A stretch of DNA of 64,000 bases from Calothrix sp. FI2-JRJ7. Lineage in GTDB: Bacteria > Cyanobacteriota > Cyanobacteriia > Cyanobacteriales > Nostocaceae. The DNA lies in NCBI GenBank assembly GCA_019359675.1, contig JAHHGX010000084.1:1-64000 (forward strand), in the 5' to 3' direction. A model generated the notes under the pieces. The model worked only from the letters and a program-made list of their open reading frames with translations. It searched no databases and was not told the origin of the DNA. Of this stretch, positions 36,427 through 45,094 are shown in pieces. Within the stretch, counting starts at the first letter, position 1; every line of letters begins with the position of its first letter. Made by a program: the position numbers and the translations under genes.

Positions 36427-37362
36427 ATGGTAGCAGCGGATAATATTCAAACTAAACAACCCACCCAGCCTGGTACAAAATTTGACCTTAAGGATTACCT
36501 CAAAGCACGTCAGCAGATTTGTGAAGCCGCGCTTGATAAATCGCTGCCTATGCAGTATCCCGAAAAAATTTACGAAGCAATGCGCTATTCGCTTCTGGCT
36601 GGAGGTAAGCGCTTACGTCCGATTTTGTGCATCGCTACCTGCGAAATGATTGGTGGCACAATTGATATGGCCATGCCTACCGCGTGCGCGTTGGAAATGG
36701 TTCATACCATGTCGCTTATTCATGATGACCTCCCCGCAATGGATAATGATGATTATCGACGTGGGAAGTTGACAAATCACAAAGTTTATGGTGAAGACAT
36801 CGCCATTTTAGCTGGTGATGGTTTACTGGCTTATGCTTTTGAGTACATTGTTGAAAATACTCAAAATGTGGCGCCTGATGCTATTTTAAAAGTCGTTTCT
36901 CGCATTGGCCGCGCGGTTGGCGCCGCCGGTTTAGTAGGTGGTCAAGTTGTAGATTTAGAATCTGAGGGTAAAACCGACACAACGTTAGAAACCCTCAACT
37001 TCATCCATAATCATAAAACCGCAGCGCTTTTGGAAGCTTGTGTAGTTTGTGGTGGCATTTTAGCAGGCGCCAATACTGAAGAAGTACAGCGATTATCGCG
37101 GTATTCTCAAAACATTGGGCTAGCATTCCAAATAATCGATGATATTTTGGATATCACAGCAACACAAGAACAGTTAGGTAAAACCGCAGGCAAAGACCTA
37201 AAAGCGCAAAAAGTTACCTATCCAAGTCTTTGGGGAATCGAAGAATCACGGAAAAAAGCCGACCAACTCATTAAAGACGCATGTGCAGAACTCCAACCAT
37301 ACGGAGAAAAAGCCCAGTCGTTGATTGCTTTAGCACACTTTATTACAAATCGTAACCACTAA
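36427..37362 (+). CDS. crtE: Geranylgeranyl diphosphate synthase
   Basis: This trans-prenyltransferase makes the C20 diphosphate used for carotenoids, the phytyl chain of chlorophyll and quinones. The 311-residue protein carries GGKRLRP, the first Asp-rich motif [15 protein letters not shown] (from residue 99), KTAALL, and the second motif FQIIDDILD. The residues before the first motif (MVHTMSLI) fit a GGPP- or FPP-range product; in this context GGPP is most likely. Directly downstream of folD. Confidence 0.93.
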   Translation: MVAADNIQTKQPTQPGTKFDLKDYLKARQQICEAALDKSLPMQYPEKIYEAMRYSLLAGGKRLRPILCIATCEMIGGTIDMAMPTACALEMVHTMSLIHDDLPAMDNDDYRRGKLTNHKVYGEDIAILAGDGLLAYAFEYIVENTQNVAPDAILKVVSRIGRAVGAAGLVGGQVVDLESEGKTDTTLETLNFIHNHKTAALLEACVVCGGILAGANTEEVQRLSRYSQNIGLAFQIIDDILDITATQEQLGKTAGKDLKAQKVTYPSLWGIEESRKKADQLIKDACAELQPYGEKAQSLIALAHFITNRNH

Positions 37363-37449
37363 TTTTATTACTTGGTTGCAATGGGTTGCATCACATACTT
37401 TACTTCAGACACGAGAGTGTTTAACATATACAAACTTATCTGAAATAAC

Positions 37450-37905
37450 ATGCAGGACATAGGCGACATCTTTAACAACCGGGTGCTGCTGGTTGCCCTC
37501 ACAGCTTGTTTCATAGCTCAAGCTATAAAACTAGCTGTTGAAATCATCAAAAATCGTAAGTTGAATGTACAGGTCTTAGTCACAACTGGAGGAATGCCCA
37601 GCGCACACTCAGCTTTAGTTACAGCTTTAGCAGCAGGTGTCGGGCAAACAGTTGGGTGGCAAAGTCCAGAATTCGCACTTGCAACGGTTTTTGCCATCAT
37701 TGTCATGTACGATGCGGCTGGAGTTCGTCAAGCTGCTGGTAAACAAGCGCGTATTCTTAACCAAATGATAGACGAATTATTTCGCGAACATCCTAACTTT
37801 AACGAAGACCGCTTGAAAGAATTGCTCGGTCATACTCCGTTTCAAGTTATAGCTGGTTCAGCTTTGGGTGTTACAGTCTCTTTATTAGCGCGCGCTGCGT
37901 ATTAA
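37450..37905 (+). CDS. Divergent PAP2 / DUF212 family membrane protein
   Basis: This 151-residue membrane protein of the acid phosphatase/vanadium-dependent haloperoxidase-related family (DUF212) has the marker GGMPSAHSALVTALA, which resembles the PSGH-type phosphatase motif, and MYDAAGVRQAAGKQA. Three to four hydrophobic helices are present. In cyanobacteria and plastids this family is usually found near crtE, as here. Lipid phosphate or prenyl phosphate dephosphorylation is plausible but not shown. Confidence 0.88.
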   Translation: MQDIGDIFNNRVLLVALTACFIAQAIKLAVEIIKNRKLNVQVLVTTGGMPSAHSALVTALAAGVGQTVGWQSPEFALATVFAIIVMYDAAGVRQAAGKQARILNQMIDELFREHPNFNEDRLKELLGHTPFQVIAGSALGVTVSLLARAAY

Positions 37906-37909
37906 AAGA

Positions 37910-37939
37910 TGTAGAGACGTGATTAATCACGTCTCTACA
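37910..37939. repeat. TGTAGAGACG palindrome, copy 3
   Basis: This is a perfect 30-base palindrome, outer arms TGTAGAGACG with core TGATTAATCA. It lies exactly between the convergent DUF212 gene and the gene ending at 37941, so it could terminate both. Confidence 0.85.
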
Positions 37940-37940
37940 A

Positions 37941-38588
37941 TTATTGTAATTTGACGATGGGGCGCAGCAACACTACCCTACGCGCGTCTACCATTTGGGT
38001 ATAGAAGCCGCGTTCAGAAAGTGTTTGTAATGTATTTTGCGCTTCACGAGAGTTCGTTGTATAAACTGCTAACAAGTAAGGACGCTGTCCGTAAGAAACG
38101 AAGCCAATATCGCCTCCGACTACTTGCTGTACTTGTTTCACTGTTTCTGGTCTATTAAAGTAATCAACTAACACTGCATAACCCTGACCCAACGTTTGTG
38201 GTTTAGGAGCTGGTCTAACAACTGGTTTAGTAGCTACATCTTGAGGTCGAGTTGTGATAATAGCAGAAAGACCCGCAGAATCGCGTATAAATCTCGCCCA
38301 GCGATTTGCATCTTCTAGCTTACCAAAACCACCTATGCGGGTTACGATGTCATTGAGATATCTACAGACAGAAGTGTTAGTTTCTGAAGGCAGGACGCGA
38401 CGCAATTGATTTTGATTATCAGTTGTAGGACTAATTACCAACAAAAGATACTCACCACCGTTAGGTGGACGGCAAACAGGAATGTTCTGTTGGGCGCCTA
38501 CAGAATTCATGCTGCCCATCAACCCAGCAATCGTAATAAACAAAGCACTAGATAAAGTCTGAAGTCTCTCCACTACAGTTGAACACAT
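37941..38588 (-). CDS. Exported SPOR-like protein
   Basis: From the ATG at 38588 the protein has a hydrophobic leader (ALFITIAGLMGSMNSVGAQQ), so it is exported. Two repeated stretches of about 80 residues follow. Each has a YLLLVIS or YAVLVDYF strand, a helical segment and a second strand (RWARFIRDSAGLSAIITTRP; LLAVYTTNSREAQNTLQTL). That is reminiscent of the SPOR domain that binds denuded peptidoglycan. The assignment is structural impression only. A TGTAGAGACG palindrome lies on each side of this gene. Confidence 0.5.
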   Translation of the reverse strand: MCSTVVERLQTLSSALFITIAGLMGSMNSVGAQQNIPVCRPPNGGEYLLLVISPTTDNQNQLRRVLPSETNTSVCRYLNDIVTRIGGFGKLEDANRWARFIRDSAGLSAIITTRPQDVATKPVVRPAPKPQTLGQGYAVLVDYFNRPETVKQVQQVVGGDIGFVSYGQRPYLLAVYTTNSREAQNTLQTLSERGFYTQMVDARRVVLLRPIVKLQ

Positions 38589-38653
38589 AAATTGCTTCTC
38601 TTCAAAGATTTCGCGTACTTCGATTTTGTTCCCCAAAACAAATAATGTCCTCG

Positions 38654-38683
38654 TGTAGAGACGTTACATGTAACGTCTCTACA
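38654..38683. repeat. TGTAGAGACG palindrome, copy 4
   Basis: This is a perfect 30-base palindrome with core TTACATGTAA, identical to the one at 42584-42613. It lies 18 bases beyond the ycf54 stop codon, on its downstream side. Confidence 0.85.
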
Positions 38684-38701
38684 TTTACATCGTTATTACA
38701 T

Positions 38702-39028
38702 CTACACTGTTACCATTGACGCCAAAGCATCGGGTATTGACTCGCTCGGCGCCTGAAATTCTCCTGTAATGACGTACTCCAAACGAAGTTTTAACCAGGT
38801 GATAAACTGAGGGTTAGTTGAAATTACTGCCACAGATGGTTGTGGACATTTGCCTTTTATACTCAGCATAGCTGGTGCCTCAAGAAACGCAGGCTGTTTG
38901 ACTAACCAAAAATCAATTTCTTTTTCGTTTTCGTGGTAATAACGAGTCCGTTCTTTCAAAACCTCTTCAAACGGTTCTTCTTCGAGTAAAAAGCGCTGGC
39001 TTGCTAAAACGTAATAGTATGTCGTCAT
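38702..39028 (-). CDS. ycf54: Ycf54, Mg-protoporphyrin monomethyl ester cyclase subunit
   Basis: This 108-residue Ycf54 protein is required for the aerobic oxidative cyclase step that makes divinyl-protochlorophyllide in chlorophyll synthesis, as a partner of AcsF/ChlE. The family string is plain: TTYYYVLASQRFLLEEEPFE, ERTRYYHENEKEIDFWLVKQ, PAFLE, CPQPSVAVISTNPQFITWLK and LEYVITGEF. Full length. It is followed by a TGTAGAGACG palindrome, and no other chlorophyll gene is beside it. Confidence 0.95.
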   Translation of the reverse strand: MTTYYYVLASQRFLLEEEPFEEVLKERTRYYHENEKEIDFWLVKQPAFLEAPAMLSIKGKCPQPSVAVISTNPQFITWLKLRLEYVITGEFQAPSESIPDALASMVTV

Positions 39029-39095
39029 TTTTCTTCCTTATGCTTCTAATTAATAATTTAAGGATACAGCGATTACTGACTGTATCCAAGCGCTA

Positions 39096-39860
39096 TTAAC
39101 TCTTTTTGAATCGCTTAAATAAAGAAACTGGATTAAACGGACAGCCTTGCGACTTAGTATCAGATGCTACCTCCCCTCCCGCTGTTAACTGAGTAAGAAA
39201 CAGGGAATTATCAAAGTAGTGTTCCATTGATTCTATTTTCAAGTCAGAAGTGACTTTTGCTACGCTCATGCCAATAATTTCCACAGTTTCACCAGTGGGA
39301 GCAAAGTCTTTGTACTGTCCTTTAAAATGACCCCAATGGCGCCACTTGAAAGTCACGTTAGGAGGTCCAGAATATACTTCGAGCAATTCCCAAGGAAAAC
39401 CATTGGGAAAGGTTGTGTGAAAAATGTGATGTGAGGATTCAAAAGACTCTTCCGACGATTTGTAATGTTCGGAATTTGCCATAAACACATTATAAGTACC
39501 TTTGGCGCCAAGTTCGGCAGCATCAAATTCACGCCCTCCATTAGTACTAATACGGAATTTGTCTTGAGCGACTGATAACCACTGCTGTGGATTCGTTTTA
39601 AAAGATACTTCCATTTCAAAAGTTCGCACCAAATTTTGAACGATAGCTTCAAGCGAACCTTCTATGTGCTTGCATATACTTTCTGTCTTCAAATTATCGT
39701 TCGAGCGAGAATAATCAGGAGCTTTGCCAGTGCGCCATTCAATATCGGCAGTTGCACTATATGCAATTACCGTATCGCGATGTTGTACCCAAAGCGGTAA
39801 GTTATTGGATGATTCGTTTGTATCTGTTGCAGTCATAGAAGTTATGGCTTGTGTTTTCAA
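39096..39860 (-). CDS. SnoaL/ester-cyclase-like protein
   Basis: This 254-residue soluble protein has the look of the NTF2/SnoaL superfamily. A central region has HHIFHTTFPNGFPWELLEVY, TFKWRHWGHFKGQYKDFAPT, GETVEIIGMSVAKV and IESMEHYFDN, resembling ester-cyclase/SnoaL-like polyketide cyclases (the GxxVxxxG...I.E.W.YFD pattern). The N-terminal part is unlike that family and may be a second similar unit. Activity unknown. It lies 68 bases upstream of ycf54 on the same strand and could be co-transcribed. Confidence 0.6.
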   Translation of the reverse strand: MKTQAITSMTATDTNESSNNLPLWVQHRDTVIAYSATADIEWRTGKAPDYSRSNDNLKTESICKHIEGSLEAIVQNLVRTFEMEVSFKTNPQQWLSVAQDKFRISTNGGREFDAAELGAKGTYNVFMANSEHYKSSEESFESSHHIFHTTFPNGFPWELLEVYSGPPNVTFKWRHWGHFKGQYKDFAPTGETVEIIGMSVAKVTSDLKIESMEHYFDNSLFLTQLTAGGEVASDTKSQGCPFNPVSLFKRFKKS

Positions 39861-39907
39861 TACTTGAGATTTCGCAGCAAAAACCCCTCTATGACATCTC
39901 TACACAA

Positions 39908-40633
39908 TTAATATTCACCGCGTATTGCCATTTTCATTTCGCGAACAGCACGCTCAATACCAACTAGTGCAGATCTACTAATAATAGTATGCCCGATATT
40001 CAACTCTTCCATTCCAGGAAGACACGCGACAGGATATACATTCCAGTAAGTAAGTCCATGACCAGCGTTGACTCTTAACCCTGCCTGCAAAGCTTGTTCG
40101 CATCCAGCAGCTAAAAAATCTAACTCATGCTTAAGACTCTTTTCATCTTTTGCCTCAGCATACTTACCTGTATGTAACTCAATAAACTTAGCCTGCACTT
40201 TGGCAGAAGCTTCTATTTGTGCAGGTTCAGCATCAATAAATAGGCTAACAGGAATATTAGCGCTTTGCAGTTTATCAACAACTTCTCCAATTCTACCAAT
40301 TTGCCCAACGATATCTAAACCACCTTCGGTAGTTACTTCTTCGCGACGTTCAGGCACCAAAGTCACATAATCTGGCTTAATGTCAAGTGCAATAGCTACC
40401 ATTTCTTCAGTAGCAGCCATTTCCAAATTTAAATGTGTACGTACCGTCTGTCGTAATAACCGTACATCTCTATCCTGAATATGGCGCCTATCTTCCCGTA
40501 GATGTGCAGTAATACCATCGGCGCCTGCTAATTCCGCCAATACTGCTGCTGCTACAGGGTCTGGCTCTACCGTTCTACGCGCCTGACGAATGGTAGCAAT
40601 GTGGTCGATGTTCACCCCAAGTGTTAAAGTCAC
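39908..40633 (-). CDS. pdxJ: Pyridoxine 5'-phosphate synthase
   Basis: PdxJ condenses 1-deoxy-xylulose 5-phosphate with 3-amino-2-oxopropyl phosphate to form pyridoxine 5'-phosphate (vitamin B6). The 241-residue TIM-barrel protein has [16 protein letters not shown] at the start, [51 protein letters not shown], and the phosphate loop [12 protein letters not shown] with the ending [18 protein letters not shown]. The length is normal. It is upstream of the SnoaL-like gene on the same strand, 47 bases apart. Confidence 0.96.
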   Translation of the reverse strand: MTLTLGVNIDHIATIRQARRTVEPDPVAAAVLAELAGADGITAHLREDRRHIQDRDVRLLRQTVRTHLNLEMAATEEMVAIALDIKPDYVTLVPERREEVTTEGGLDIVGQIGRIGEVVDKLQSANIPVSLFIDAEPAQIEASAKVQAKFIELHTGKYAEAKDEKSLKHELDFLAAGCEQALQAGLRVNAGHGLTYWNVYPVACLPGMEELNIGHTIISRSALVGIERAVREMKMAIRGEY

Positions 40634-40829
40634 CCTTGTTATTCCTTAATTCCACAATCCTAGAAAAAATAATTTTACTAGAAATATCGATTCTGTGGCG
40701 GAATCTTATAATATGAGCATAAAGTGATACAAGCGTATCGTGTAATTAGGTTTTGCTTACTAAATCTAGAAGCAAAATCTATTTTGCTTTTATAGTAAAT
40801 AATAATCAAACCAAGTAGCCATTCTTTAT

Positions 40830-41162
40830 ATGACAGCAGTGTTAATCCCAACCAAGCAATATATCGAACAACAAGGTGAAGAATCCTATATAGAAGGGAC
40901 ACGTATCTCTCTCGATTCAATTATATATGCCTTTCTAAACGGAGAATCTCCTGAAAGTATTGCCCAAAACTTTCCATTACTTTCACTGGAACAGGTTTAT
41001 GGTGCTGTTGCTTTCTACCTTTCTAACCGAGAGCTAATTGATGTTTCTCTACGCTCAGGTGAGGAAGATTTTAATAAATTGCAACAGTCTTGTAGAGAGA
41101 AAAATGCGTTTCTGTATCAAAAATTAAAAGCTGCTCAAACACAGAAGCGTGTGTGTATTTAA
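40830..41162 (+). CDS. DUF433 protein (110 aa), apparently orphan
   Basis: This protein begins with an unrelated 15-residue lead, then the DUF433 pattern YIEGTRISLDSIIYAFLNGE, SPESIAQNFPLLSLEQVYGA and VAFYL. A charged C-terminal helix (EEDFNKLQQSCREKNAFLYQ) could bind a partner. The gene after it is on the opposite strand, so no cognate PIN-like toxin gene adjoins. It may be a lone regulator, or the survivor of a pair. Confidence 0.78.
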   Translation: MTAVLIPTKQYIEQQGEESYIEGTRISLDSIIYAFLNGESPESIAQNFPLLSLEQVYGAVAFYLSNRELIDVSLRSGEEDFNKLQQSCREKNAFLYQKLKAAQTQKRVCI

Positions 41163-41169
41163 AAATAAT

Positions 41170-41952
41170 TTAGCTCGACGCACTAGTATAAAACCGCAGT
41201 GCAAACCGCCAAAACCAAGATGATAACAAGAATAAACCTAACGCTAACACTCCGGCACCTATTAACCAACCAACCTGACTTCTACCTAGCATCGCTTCCG
41301 CTGGAATAGTCGTTAAAAACGCAACTGGTACTATAAACGTGAAGAAAAATCTAAACGCTGTCGGATAAGCGACCATTGGATATCTACCCGCTTCTAGCAA
41401 ACCACGTAAAACTTCAGTAACGTTATAAATCTTTACAAACCAAATGCTTGTGGCACCGAGGATAAACCATAAGCTATATAGTACAACCAACCCAAAAGCT
41501 ATAGGTATTAAGCTGATTAAATAACTATTAATCCCTATACCAAGACGAGTTCCTGCATAGCCAATTAGTATTACACCAAAAATTAAATCTGGTAATCCCC
41601 AAGGTGATAAAGTGTGGAATGATAACCAAAACTGACTTTTTACGGGTTTGAGCAAAACAAAATCAAGTGTACCTTCTTGAACATGACGAACTATTTTATT
41701 TAGATTTGGCGCCAAAAATGTTGCTGCAAAACCTTGCAGTAAAGTAAAAACACCTAGAACTAATAAAGCCTCTTCCCATGACCAGCCCGCGAAAGAATAG
41801 CCTTTGCGATAAAATAAAAATAAACCAAACAAACTACCCGCCAAGTTTCCAACGCTACTCAAACTCGCCAAAATAAAATTAACCCGATATTCCATTTCGG
41901 CAGCTATCGCAGCACTCCAAAATAGTCTAATCATCTTTAAATATCTTTGCAT
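41170..41952 (-). CDS. ABC-2 family transporter permease
   Basis: This 260-residue permease with six hydrophobic helices belongs to the ABC-2 DUF990-like branch. It has the lead YLKMIRLFWSAAIAAEMEYR, LGVFTLLQGFAATFLAPNL, VRHVQEGTLDFVLLKPVKSQ (the family's cytoplasmic coupling segment) and PVAFLTTIPAEAMLG before the last helix. It needs an ATPase, which is not adjacent; a cognate ATP-binding gene must be elsewhere. Substrate unknown. Confidence 0.85.
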   Translation of the reverse strand: MQRYLKMIRLFWSAAIAAEMEYRVNFILASLSSVGNLAGSLFGLFLFYRKGYSFAGWSWEEALLVLGVFTLLQGFAATFLAPNLNKIVRHVQEGTLDFVLLKPVKSQFWLSFHTLSPWGLPDLIFGVILIGYAGTRLGIGINSYLISLIPIAFGLVVLYSLWFILGATSIWFVKIYNVTEVLRGLLEAGRYPMVAYPTAFRFFFTFIVPVAFLTTIPAEAMLGRSQVGWLIGAGVLALGLFLLSSWFWRFALRFYTSASS

Positions 41953-42127
41953 ATTATTTTCACCACAATATTACGAGAGTCAAGATTAATGTATACCGTG
42001 TAACACTACATAATAAATTTACTTAAATTTAATTTTAATTTCCATCCTGAAAAAACTATTAAAGGTAAGATATTCTATGCAATGCTTTGTGCTATTACAA
42101 ATAATTATATGCATTTAGATGTTCGAG

Positions 42128-42506
42128 CCTGAATCGAGTCACTGAAAGGATTTAGCTATTTAGCCATATGGGGTATCATTTTTGCTGAGTCAGGATTGCT
42201 GATTGGCTTTTTTTACCAGGTGATAGTTTACTTGTTGCCGCAGGGTTCGCTGCATCACAAAACTTGCTCAATATCTGGATTTTAATAATCGGTTGCTTCG
42301 TTTGCGCTGTACTTGGCGATAATGTTGGTTATGTCACTGGTTCTAAATTTGGGCGCCGACTTTTTCAGAAAGATGATTTCCGATGGTTTAAAAAAGAATA
42401 TTTAGTCAGAACCCAAAAATTTTATCAAAAGCACGGTAAGAAAACCATAGTTCTAGCACGCTTTGGGAGATTATTCATTATGTTCTTACCCGCGCAGGGT
42501 TGCTAG
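42128..42506 (+). pseudogene. dedA family gene, frameshifted and truncated
   Basis: Reading across frames gives a DedA/SNARE-associated protein: YLAIWGIIFAESGLLIGFF, then after a one-base deficit in a T-run (42208-42214) LPGDSLLVAAGFAASQNLLN, LIIGCFVCAVLGDNVGY, then KFGRRLFQ and KTIVLARFGRLF. It then ends early at 42506 where family members continue with AGxxxMxxxxF and more membrane helices. The start region is also disturbed. At least two lesions make it non-functional. DedA proteins are polyprenyl-phosphate or phospholipid flippases. Confidence 0.75.
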
Positions 42507-42513
42507 TAACAAA

Positions 42514-42532
42514 AGTCCTCTGAAAGAGGACT
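42514..42532. terminator. Hairpin AGTCCTCT / AGAGGACT
   Basis: A perfect 8-bp stem with a 3-base loop, 8 bases after the dedA remnant stop. It was probably that gene's terminator. Confidence 0.5.
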
Positions 42533-42583
42533 AAAAGATAATGTTATATTTATTACGTTATATTACGGTTTATACGTGAATGA

Positions 42584-42613
42584 TGTAGAGACGTTACATG
42601 TAACGTCTCTACA
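42584..42613. repeat. TGTAGAGACG palindrome, copy 5
   Basis: This perfect 30-base palindrome is identical to copy 4. It lies upstream of the toxin-antitoxin pair starting at 42766. Confidence 0.85.
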
Positions 42614-42765
42614 GGTCTGGAATAATATAAAAAATCGCATCTGAGAAATATAGTATTGTGCCTACCCTTACCTTTTTTGTAAATGTTGTCGCATTTGCAT
42701 TATTCTTTTAAAGGAATATTAAATTTGACATTCCTGCAAAGGAATACTAGAATATGAGGTAACAA

Positions 42766-43182
42766 GTGAGTTGGACTTGGAAGCTTTATGAAGACGAGAA
42801 TGGGGATATCCCCAAGGATTTGCTAGCTTTCTTTATCAGGATGATTCCACCACAGGAACAACCCGAAAATCCACCGCAGCCAGTGCTTAGTACTTCAGAG
42901 ACAAAGCGTCTCCAAATAAACTTAGGATATGTGTGTAGTAAAGGATTAGCGTCTTTAAATAGTGGCATTTTCGAGAAGCTAGAAGATGACTTGTACGAGT
43001 TACGCATGACCAAGAGCGAACATAATCCCCGATTTATTTTGACAACTGTTACTCCCAAACGCTTTGTGGTGCTACATGCTTTCATGAAGAAATACGACGA
43101 TGCAATTAAGGATAAAGACAAGCAACCAGCGCGCACAAGACTTAACGAATTAACCCACAGGAAAACCGATGAAGAAACATAA
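42766..43182 (+). CDS. HigB/Gp49-like (RelE superfamily) toxin
   Basis: This 138-residue protein starting at GTG contains the RelE/HigB core: an FEKLEDDLYELRMTKSEHNP helix and strand, RFILTTVTPKRFVVLHAFMK and a basic C-terminal helix. This matches the Gp49-like toxins that cut mRNA on the ribosome. The first 65 residues are a longer lead than in typical HigB proteins. It overlaps the following antitoxin gene by 14 bases, the toxin-first order typical of higBA. Toxicity is inferred from family and context. Confidence 0.8.
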   Translation: MSWTWKLYEDENGDIPKDLLAFFIRMIPPQEQPENPPQPVLSTSETKRLQINLGYVCSKGLASLNSGIFEKLEDDLYELRMTKSEHNPRFILTTVTPKRFVVLHAFMKKYDDAIKDKDKQPARTRLNELTHRKTDEET

Positions 43183-43894
43183 TTTTCAAGCATGGTTAAA
43201 TCAACCTTTGGGAGATGACCCAGAAGTCGTCTTAGCTGGGAAATTAGAGTATTTGCGACTTTACCTCACCGACGCGATGCGCGAATTACGTTCCAAAGCT
43301 GGATTGACTCAGGCACAGTTAGCAGAAAAATTAGGTGTACAGCAAGCAGCAGTATCCAAGTTAGAGTCAGCACTCAAAGACCACGAATTAGAATCAGTCG
43401 TAAATTACTTGCACGCTTTAGATGCCGATTTATTAGTAGCTGTGAAGCAGGGTAAAGACCTTTATCAAGCAAGCAACAACGAAGAAGTATTGCTAGTAGA
43501 TGTACCTATTTCAGTTGCACAACTTGCTTCAACAGCAGGAATGAGCGCGCGGGAGTATGCTCATACAGCGATTGATAGTTATATAGCGAACAATAAGCAA
43601 GCGAGTAGCTCAGTTGTAAACTCCATAATTCCATTTTTGGAAAGTGATGACTTGGTAGCTGTGAAGGTGAGAAAAGTCTTAAAGGATAAACCGCTTTCAG
43701 AAATTGCTTCCCAGCTAGAGAAGTGTTTGAAGATAGCAGAGGAAGACAGGATTTTTGCTGTAAAGGATTTATTATTAAGTAGTATGATAGGTGTAGAAAG
43801 TTACCGCAATGTTAGTAATGATAATGATGAAATTGCTTTGTTGGATTTAGCAGAGGAATTAGTGGAAAAATTAGATATATTTCTGAAAATATGA
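43169..43894 (+). CDS. HigA-like XRE antitoxin with extra C-terminal modules
   Basis: This 241-residue protein has a Cro/C1-type helix-turn-helix domain at about 35-90 (AMRELRSKAGLTQAQLAEKL, GVQQAAVSKLES), as in HigA antitoxins. A short ribbon-helix-helix or DUF1778-like strip follows (SVAQLASTAGMSAREYAHTA). Last comes a helical module of about 85 residues (IIPFLESDDLVAVKVRKVLK, LSEIASQLEKCLKIAEEDRI, FAVKDLLL). The last module is repeated in the separate frame at 44478-44840. Usual HigA proteins lack it. It should neutralise the upstream toxin and repress the operon. Confidence 0.8.
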   Translation: MKKHNFQAWLNQPLGDDPEVVLAGKLEYLRLYLTDAMRELRSKAGLTQAQLAEKLGVQQAAVSKLESALKDHELESVVNYLHALDADLLVAVKQGKDLYQASNNEEVLLVDVPISVAQLASTAGMSAREYAHTAIDSYIANNKQASSSVVNSIIPFLESDDLVAVKVRKVLKDKPLSEIASQLEKCLKIAEEDRIFAVKDLLLSSMIGVESYRNVSNDNDEIALLDLAEELVEKLDIFLKI

Positions 43895-44097
43895 CAAAAA
43901 ATTTAATTTTATATTTAGCTACTTTTAGCAACTAAAAAAATATCAACCCTTAAAGGTATTTGACTGTGTAATATTTGGGTTGCATCTAAATTTTAAATTA
44001 ATATTTTGTAATGATATCACTAGACAGATAAGGTTTATGCCTTGGGAGCATGTGAACTTCGCTTAGTTAATCTTTTTTTACATAATGGTAAATTTTA

Positions 44098-44477
44098 TTG
44101 TGTAATATGGGGAAAGGTTTTAGTTCTAAGACACAAAAAATAAGTATTCAAGAACGTATAATTTATAAAAGTTTTTTAGATAAAATACTACAAGTAACAG
44201 AAAAGGGACTGAATCAAGGACACATTGTTTATTTACTTCTAGAAAAAAACCTAGAAAAGCTAAATGATAACTTGGTAGAAGTATTGCGAGATTGGGCAAC
44301 ATCAAGTTTACGAAGAATAGCTGCAAGTGAAGCAGAGAAAAAAGCAAAAGCACTTTCAGTCTTCATTTATTTTATTCGCGAATTTAATCAAGGTAATAAG
44401 GATAGCAATCTAGAGATAGGAATTGCTGGCTATCAAAGCGCTTTACAAGTATATACAAAGACCTATAATCCTAACGA
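44098..44477 (+). pseudogene. Fragment of a TPR/CHAT-associated protein gene
   Basis: The frame (open to 44580) carries FLDKILQVTEKGLNQGHIVY, LEKLNDNLVEVLRDWATSSL and IGIAGYQSALQVYTKTYNPN. These align with DVLRLTADSNGDTQVIYQLL, LDNWATSTL and IAIAGYEVALRAYRR in the gene at 53554-54675. Similarity ends near 44475 (after NPNEW), where the sequence changes to the frame starting at 44478. The first 140 residues of the longer homologue are also absent. It is best seen as a truncated gene joined to foreign sequence. Confidence 0.6.
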
Positions 44478-44840
44478 ATGGATCATGGGCTTGATTTTGT
44501 TAAACTGTATGTTGAGGATTGGGATGGAGATTGGCTTGAAACTTGGGGAGATGACGAAGAAACGGAAAATTGCCACATAGAACCCATTCTTAGTTTCTTA
44601 GAAAGTAATGATTCTGTGGCTGTCAAAGTTAGAAAACAATTACAAGATAAATCACTTTCAGAGATTGCTGCTCAATTGGAGAAGTGTTTGAGTGTTTTAG
44701 AGGAAGAAGATAGAATTTTCGCTGTTAAAGATTTATTACTGGGTTGCGTAAGCAATAGAGAAAGTTTACGCAATATTAGTGATGATAGTCATATTGATTT
44801 CTTGGAGCTTGCCGAAGATTTGGCGAAAAAGTCTAAATAA
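44478..44840 (+). CDS. Protein sharing the C-terminal module of the HigA-like antitoxin
   Basis: The 120-codon frame from ATG 44478 has an acidic Trp-rich lead (MDHGLDFVKLYVEDWDGDWL) that I do not recognise. It then has a module IEPILSFLESNDSVAVKVRK, LSEIAAQLEKCLSVLEEEDR, IFAVKDLLLG, very close to residues 150-241 of the antitoxin at 43169-43894. The DNA is also similar, so the module was duplicated. The start lies within the remnant at 44098-44477 and has no clear ribosome binding site. It may be a pseudogene or a chimeric working protein. Confidence 0.5.
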   Translation: MDHGLDFVKLYVEDWDGDWLETWGDDEETENCHIEPILSFLESNDSVAVKVRKQLQDKSLSEIAAQLEKCLSVLEEEDRIFAVKDLLLGCVSNRESLRNISDDSHIDFLELAEDLAKKSK

Positions 44841-45094
44841 ATATGATTTGCGAAAATTGTAGTATAAACAATCTCGGTTTTGCACTTAATTTGCCAAAAT
44901 TGAGACTTTATATTAATTGTAAGGGATATAATTTATCCCCCCAACCCCCCTTAATAAGGGGGGCTTAAAATATTTTTATTTCCCGCTATCAAGGGTGGCT
45001 CAAAATGTCTTTTCCCCCCTTAACAAGGGGGGTTAGGGGGGATTTTTACGTTTTCTACTTACTCACCACTCACTACTCAGCACTTTCCACTCTT
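44841..45094. other. Spacer with CCCCCCTTAA inverted repeats
   Basis: The gap contains two CCCCCCTTAA-type hairpins (44936-45049) and a CTCACCACTCACTACTCAG short tandem repeat near 45061. I see no gene. Confidence 0.6.
44936..45049. repeat. Palindromic element with CCCCCCTTAATAAGGGGGG ends
   Basis: ATCCCCCCAACCCCCCTTAA with AAGGGGGGC comes first, and CCCCCCTTAACAAGGGGGG with TTAGGGGGGAT comes last, so the outer ends are inverted copies of each other and each is itself a hairpin. This is a widespread cyanobacterial intergenic element type, probably non-coding. Confidence 0.75.
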
